This document shows, piece after piece, positions 61,543 to 64,000 of a stretch of 64,000 nucleotides of DNA (its first letter is position 1; the number at the start of each line of letters is the position of its first letter). Below the pieces are notes generated by a model that searched no databases, had not been told where the DNA came from, and saw nothing but the letters and a program-made list of their open reading frames with translations. The translations under genes and the position numbers were made by a program. The stretch is from Alphaproteobacteria bacterium (GTDB lineage Bacteria > Pseudomonadota > Alphaproteobacteria > Rhodospirillales > Rhodospirillaceae), in the NCBI GenBank assembly GCA_003246625.1, contig QJZR01000010.1:1-64000 (forward strand), read 5' to 3'.

Positions 61543-62131
61543 TTGCATTCCCCCGCCCCCGCCCCTGGTCCGCGCGCCGCCGCGCGCTTACCTGAGTCGG
61601 GGGGGCATCCGCCGGGGGAAACCATGTCGCTTGCAAGCCGTCTCAACTGTCCGTCCTGCCTGATTCGCGGGGTGCGGGTCTTTTTGGTCGTTCTGGCCTC
61701 GTACGGCGCCGCGTACTTCTGCACCGGGCTGGTGCACCCGGCCTCGGCGCAGTTCGGCGCGTTGTGGGCGGCGGTGTCCGGCATCGTGGTGCTGCAAGAG
61801 GATGTCGCCGAGACCCGCCGCGCGGCGTTGCTGCGGGCGTGGGGAACCCTGGTCGGCGGCTTGGTGGCGGCGGGCTATCTGGAGCTGCTGCCGATTTCCG
61901 CCCCCGGCCTGGCGGCGGCGGCGGGGGTGGCGGCGCTGGTCGCGGTGCTGTTGCGGCAGAAGGACGGCGGCCGCCTGGCGGCGATCACCGTCACCGTCAT
62001 CCTGCTGCTGGGCGAGATCAATCCCGGCCTGCATCCGCTGCTGGCGGCGGCCTTGCGCTTCCTCGAATCCTGCCTGGGCGCGGCGTTGGCCTTCGCCATC
62101 GTCTGGGGTTGGCGGGCGATCGCGGTGCGGA

Positions 62132-62986
<855 letters not shown>

Positions 62987-63113
62987 GGGCGAAGACTCTT
63001 TGGAAGTGGTACAAGTGTGCGGCGGCGCATCTTGCCACCATCCCCCCTTGGATTAAAGTGTCTGCGTCATATCTTTCCCGCGGGGTTCATCCGCGCTTTT
63101 CCAGGAGGTTTTC

Positions 63114-64000
63114 ATGGCCGTTTCCGTCCGCCCGCGCCGCAGCGTGCTCTACATGCCCGGTTCCAACGCCCGTGCCCTGGAAAAGGCGAAGACCTTGCCC
63201 GCCGACGGTCTGATTCTCGACCTTGAGGACGCGGTCTCCCCCGACGCCAAGCCCGAGGCCCGTGCCAACATCGTCAAGGTCCTCGGCGCGGGCGGCAAGC
63301 CCTATGGCAAGCGCGAGGCGATCGTCCGCGTCAACGGTCTCAACACCCCCTGGGGGATGGACGACATCGCGGCGGTGGCGAAGCTCGGCGCCGACGGCAT
63401 CGCCGTGCCCAAGGTGGAAAGCGCCGACGGCATCCGTCAGGTGCAGGCGGCGGTGCGCGCCGCGGGCGGGCCCGAGGACCTGCCGGTCTGGGCGATGATC
63501 GAAACCCCGATGGGGGTGCTGCGCGCCGAGGAAATCGCCGGTGCCTCGCCCGCCGTCGCCGGGCTGGTGATGGGGACTTCGGATTTGGCGAAGGACCTGC
63601 ATTGCGAACACACCTTCGACCGCGAGCCGTTCCTCACCGCGTTTTCCCTGATCATCCTCGCCGCCCGCGCCCACGGCGTCGCGGCGCTGGACGGGGTGCA
63701 TCTCGACCTGGCCGACGACGACGGCTTCGCCGCCGCCTGCGCCCAGGGCCGGCGCCTGGGCTTCGACGGCAAGACCCTGATCCATCCGAAGACGGTGGCG
63801 GTGGCCAACGCCGCCTTCGCCCCCTCGCCCGAGGCGGTGGAGAAGGCGCGCGAGCTGATCGCCGTCTATGCCGACGCGGTGGCGCGGGGGCAGGGGGTGG
63901 TGGTTCTCGACGGCAAGCTGATCGAGCAACTGCACGTTGATAACGCCCGCCGTCTGGTGGCGTTGGCCGAAGCCATCGCGGAGATCGGCGCGGCGGCTGG
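63114..64000 (+). CDS. HpcH/HpaI aldolase / CoA-ester lyase (3' end outside window)
   Basis: The frame is open to the window end: 295 complete codons from the ATG at 63114, which has AGGAGG 6 bases ahead. SVLYMPGSNARALEKAKTLPADGLILDLEDAVSP at ~10-43 is the start of the citrate-lyase-beta/malyl-CoA-lyase family. The metal-binding acidic residues are seen in DLEDAV and in MIETPMGVLRAEEI near 127-140; GMGTSD-like MGTSDLAKDL is near 151-160. Substrate could be malyl-CoA, methylmalyl-CoA or citramalyl-CoA. Likely nearly complete, since the family is usually ~290-320 residues. Confidence 0.87.
   Translation, partial: MAVSVRPRRSVLYMPGSNARALEKAKTLPADGLILDLEDAVSPDAKPEARANIVKVLGAGGKPYGKREAIVRVNGLNTPWGMDDIAAVAKLGADGIAVPKVESADGIRQVQAAVRAAGGPEDLPVWAMIETPMGVLRAEEIAGASPAVAGLVMGTSDLAKDLHCEHTFDREPFLTAFSLIILAARAHGVAALDGVHLDLADDDGFAAACAQGRRLGFDGKTLIHPKTVAVANAAFAPSPEAVEKARELIAVYADAVARGQGVVVLDGKLIEQLHVDNARRLVALAEAIAEIGAAA

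Overview
The window is high-GC DNA with densely packed genes on both strands and looks like a chromosomal segment of an alphaproteobacterium, most plausibly a Rhodospirillales member. The housekeeping order ffh-rpsP-rimM-trmD-rplS-leuC-leuD...leuB-asd, the dapF-mtaB-ftsY operon, two IalB-family periplasmic proteins and the secA/ppiC/argJ/mutT neighbourhood all fit that group. I cannot name a genus from the sequence alone. I see no rRNA, CRISPR array or transposase. One tRNA (Leu, UAA) is present.

Layout. (1) 1-3702: the end of an autotransporter beta-barrel, an IalB-like protein, a TPR protein with a glycosyltransferase-like C-terminus and a secreted alpha/beta hydrolase. (2) 3937-22771: a biosynthetic locus of about 19 kb. 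It holds one single-module NRPS (C-A-T-TE, A domain reading as glycine-type), a ParA-like ATPase, two DUF697 membrane proteins in convergent orientation, a P-type ATPase that lacks the usual transmembrane metal ligands, a complete reducing type I PKS (KS-AT-DH-ER-KR-ACP) and a second C-A-T-TE NRPS. This mix of assembly-line enzymes with a ParA/DUF697/P-type ATPase set is the most unusual thing here. (3) 22796-26957: cell-wall recycling and sugar genes (Mpl-like ligase, LD-carboxypeptidase, NagB, GT9 heptosyltransferase-like). (4) 27099-29717: a second IalB protein, tRNA-Leu and the biotin transporter bioMNY. (5) 29842-33798: a four-gene partner-switching/c-di-GMP module resembling SiaABCD (GGDEF, HATPase-like, STAS-like, HAMP-PP2C). 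(6) 33808-44157: CinA-like, mutT, argJ, ppiC, an unknown gene, secA, a methyltransferase, an MscS channel, and two tiny proteins that share an -ILV C-terminus. (7) 44352-54544: ftsY, mtaB, dapF, a ferredoxin-like protein, then ffh through leuD. (8) 54545-58183: an accessory insertion between leuD and leuB with an M23-peptidase-like protein, a periplasmic protein of unknown function and an A/T-richer DUF3800 gene. (9) 58184-64000: leuB, asd, a thioesterase, a UPF0178 protein, a FUSC-like membrane protein, pdxY and the start of a CoA-ester lyase.

Six copies (one degraded) of a structured intergenic repeat of about 140-200 bp lie between genes from 44 kb onward. Their hairpin stems differ between copies but keep pairing, which suggests function as RNA, perhaps as transcript ends. 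Two or three of the copies flank the leuD-leuB insertion.

Domain positions are my own reading of the translations. No database search was run.
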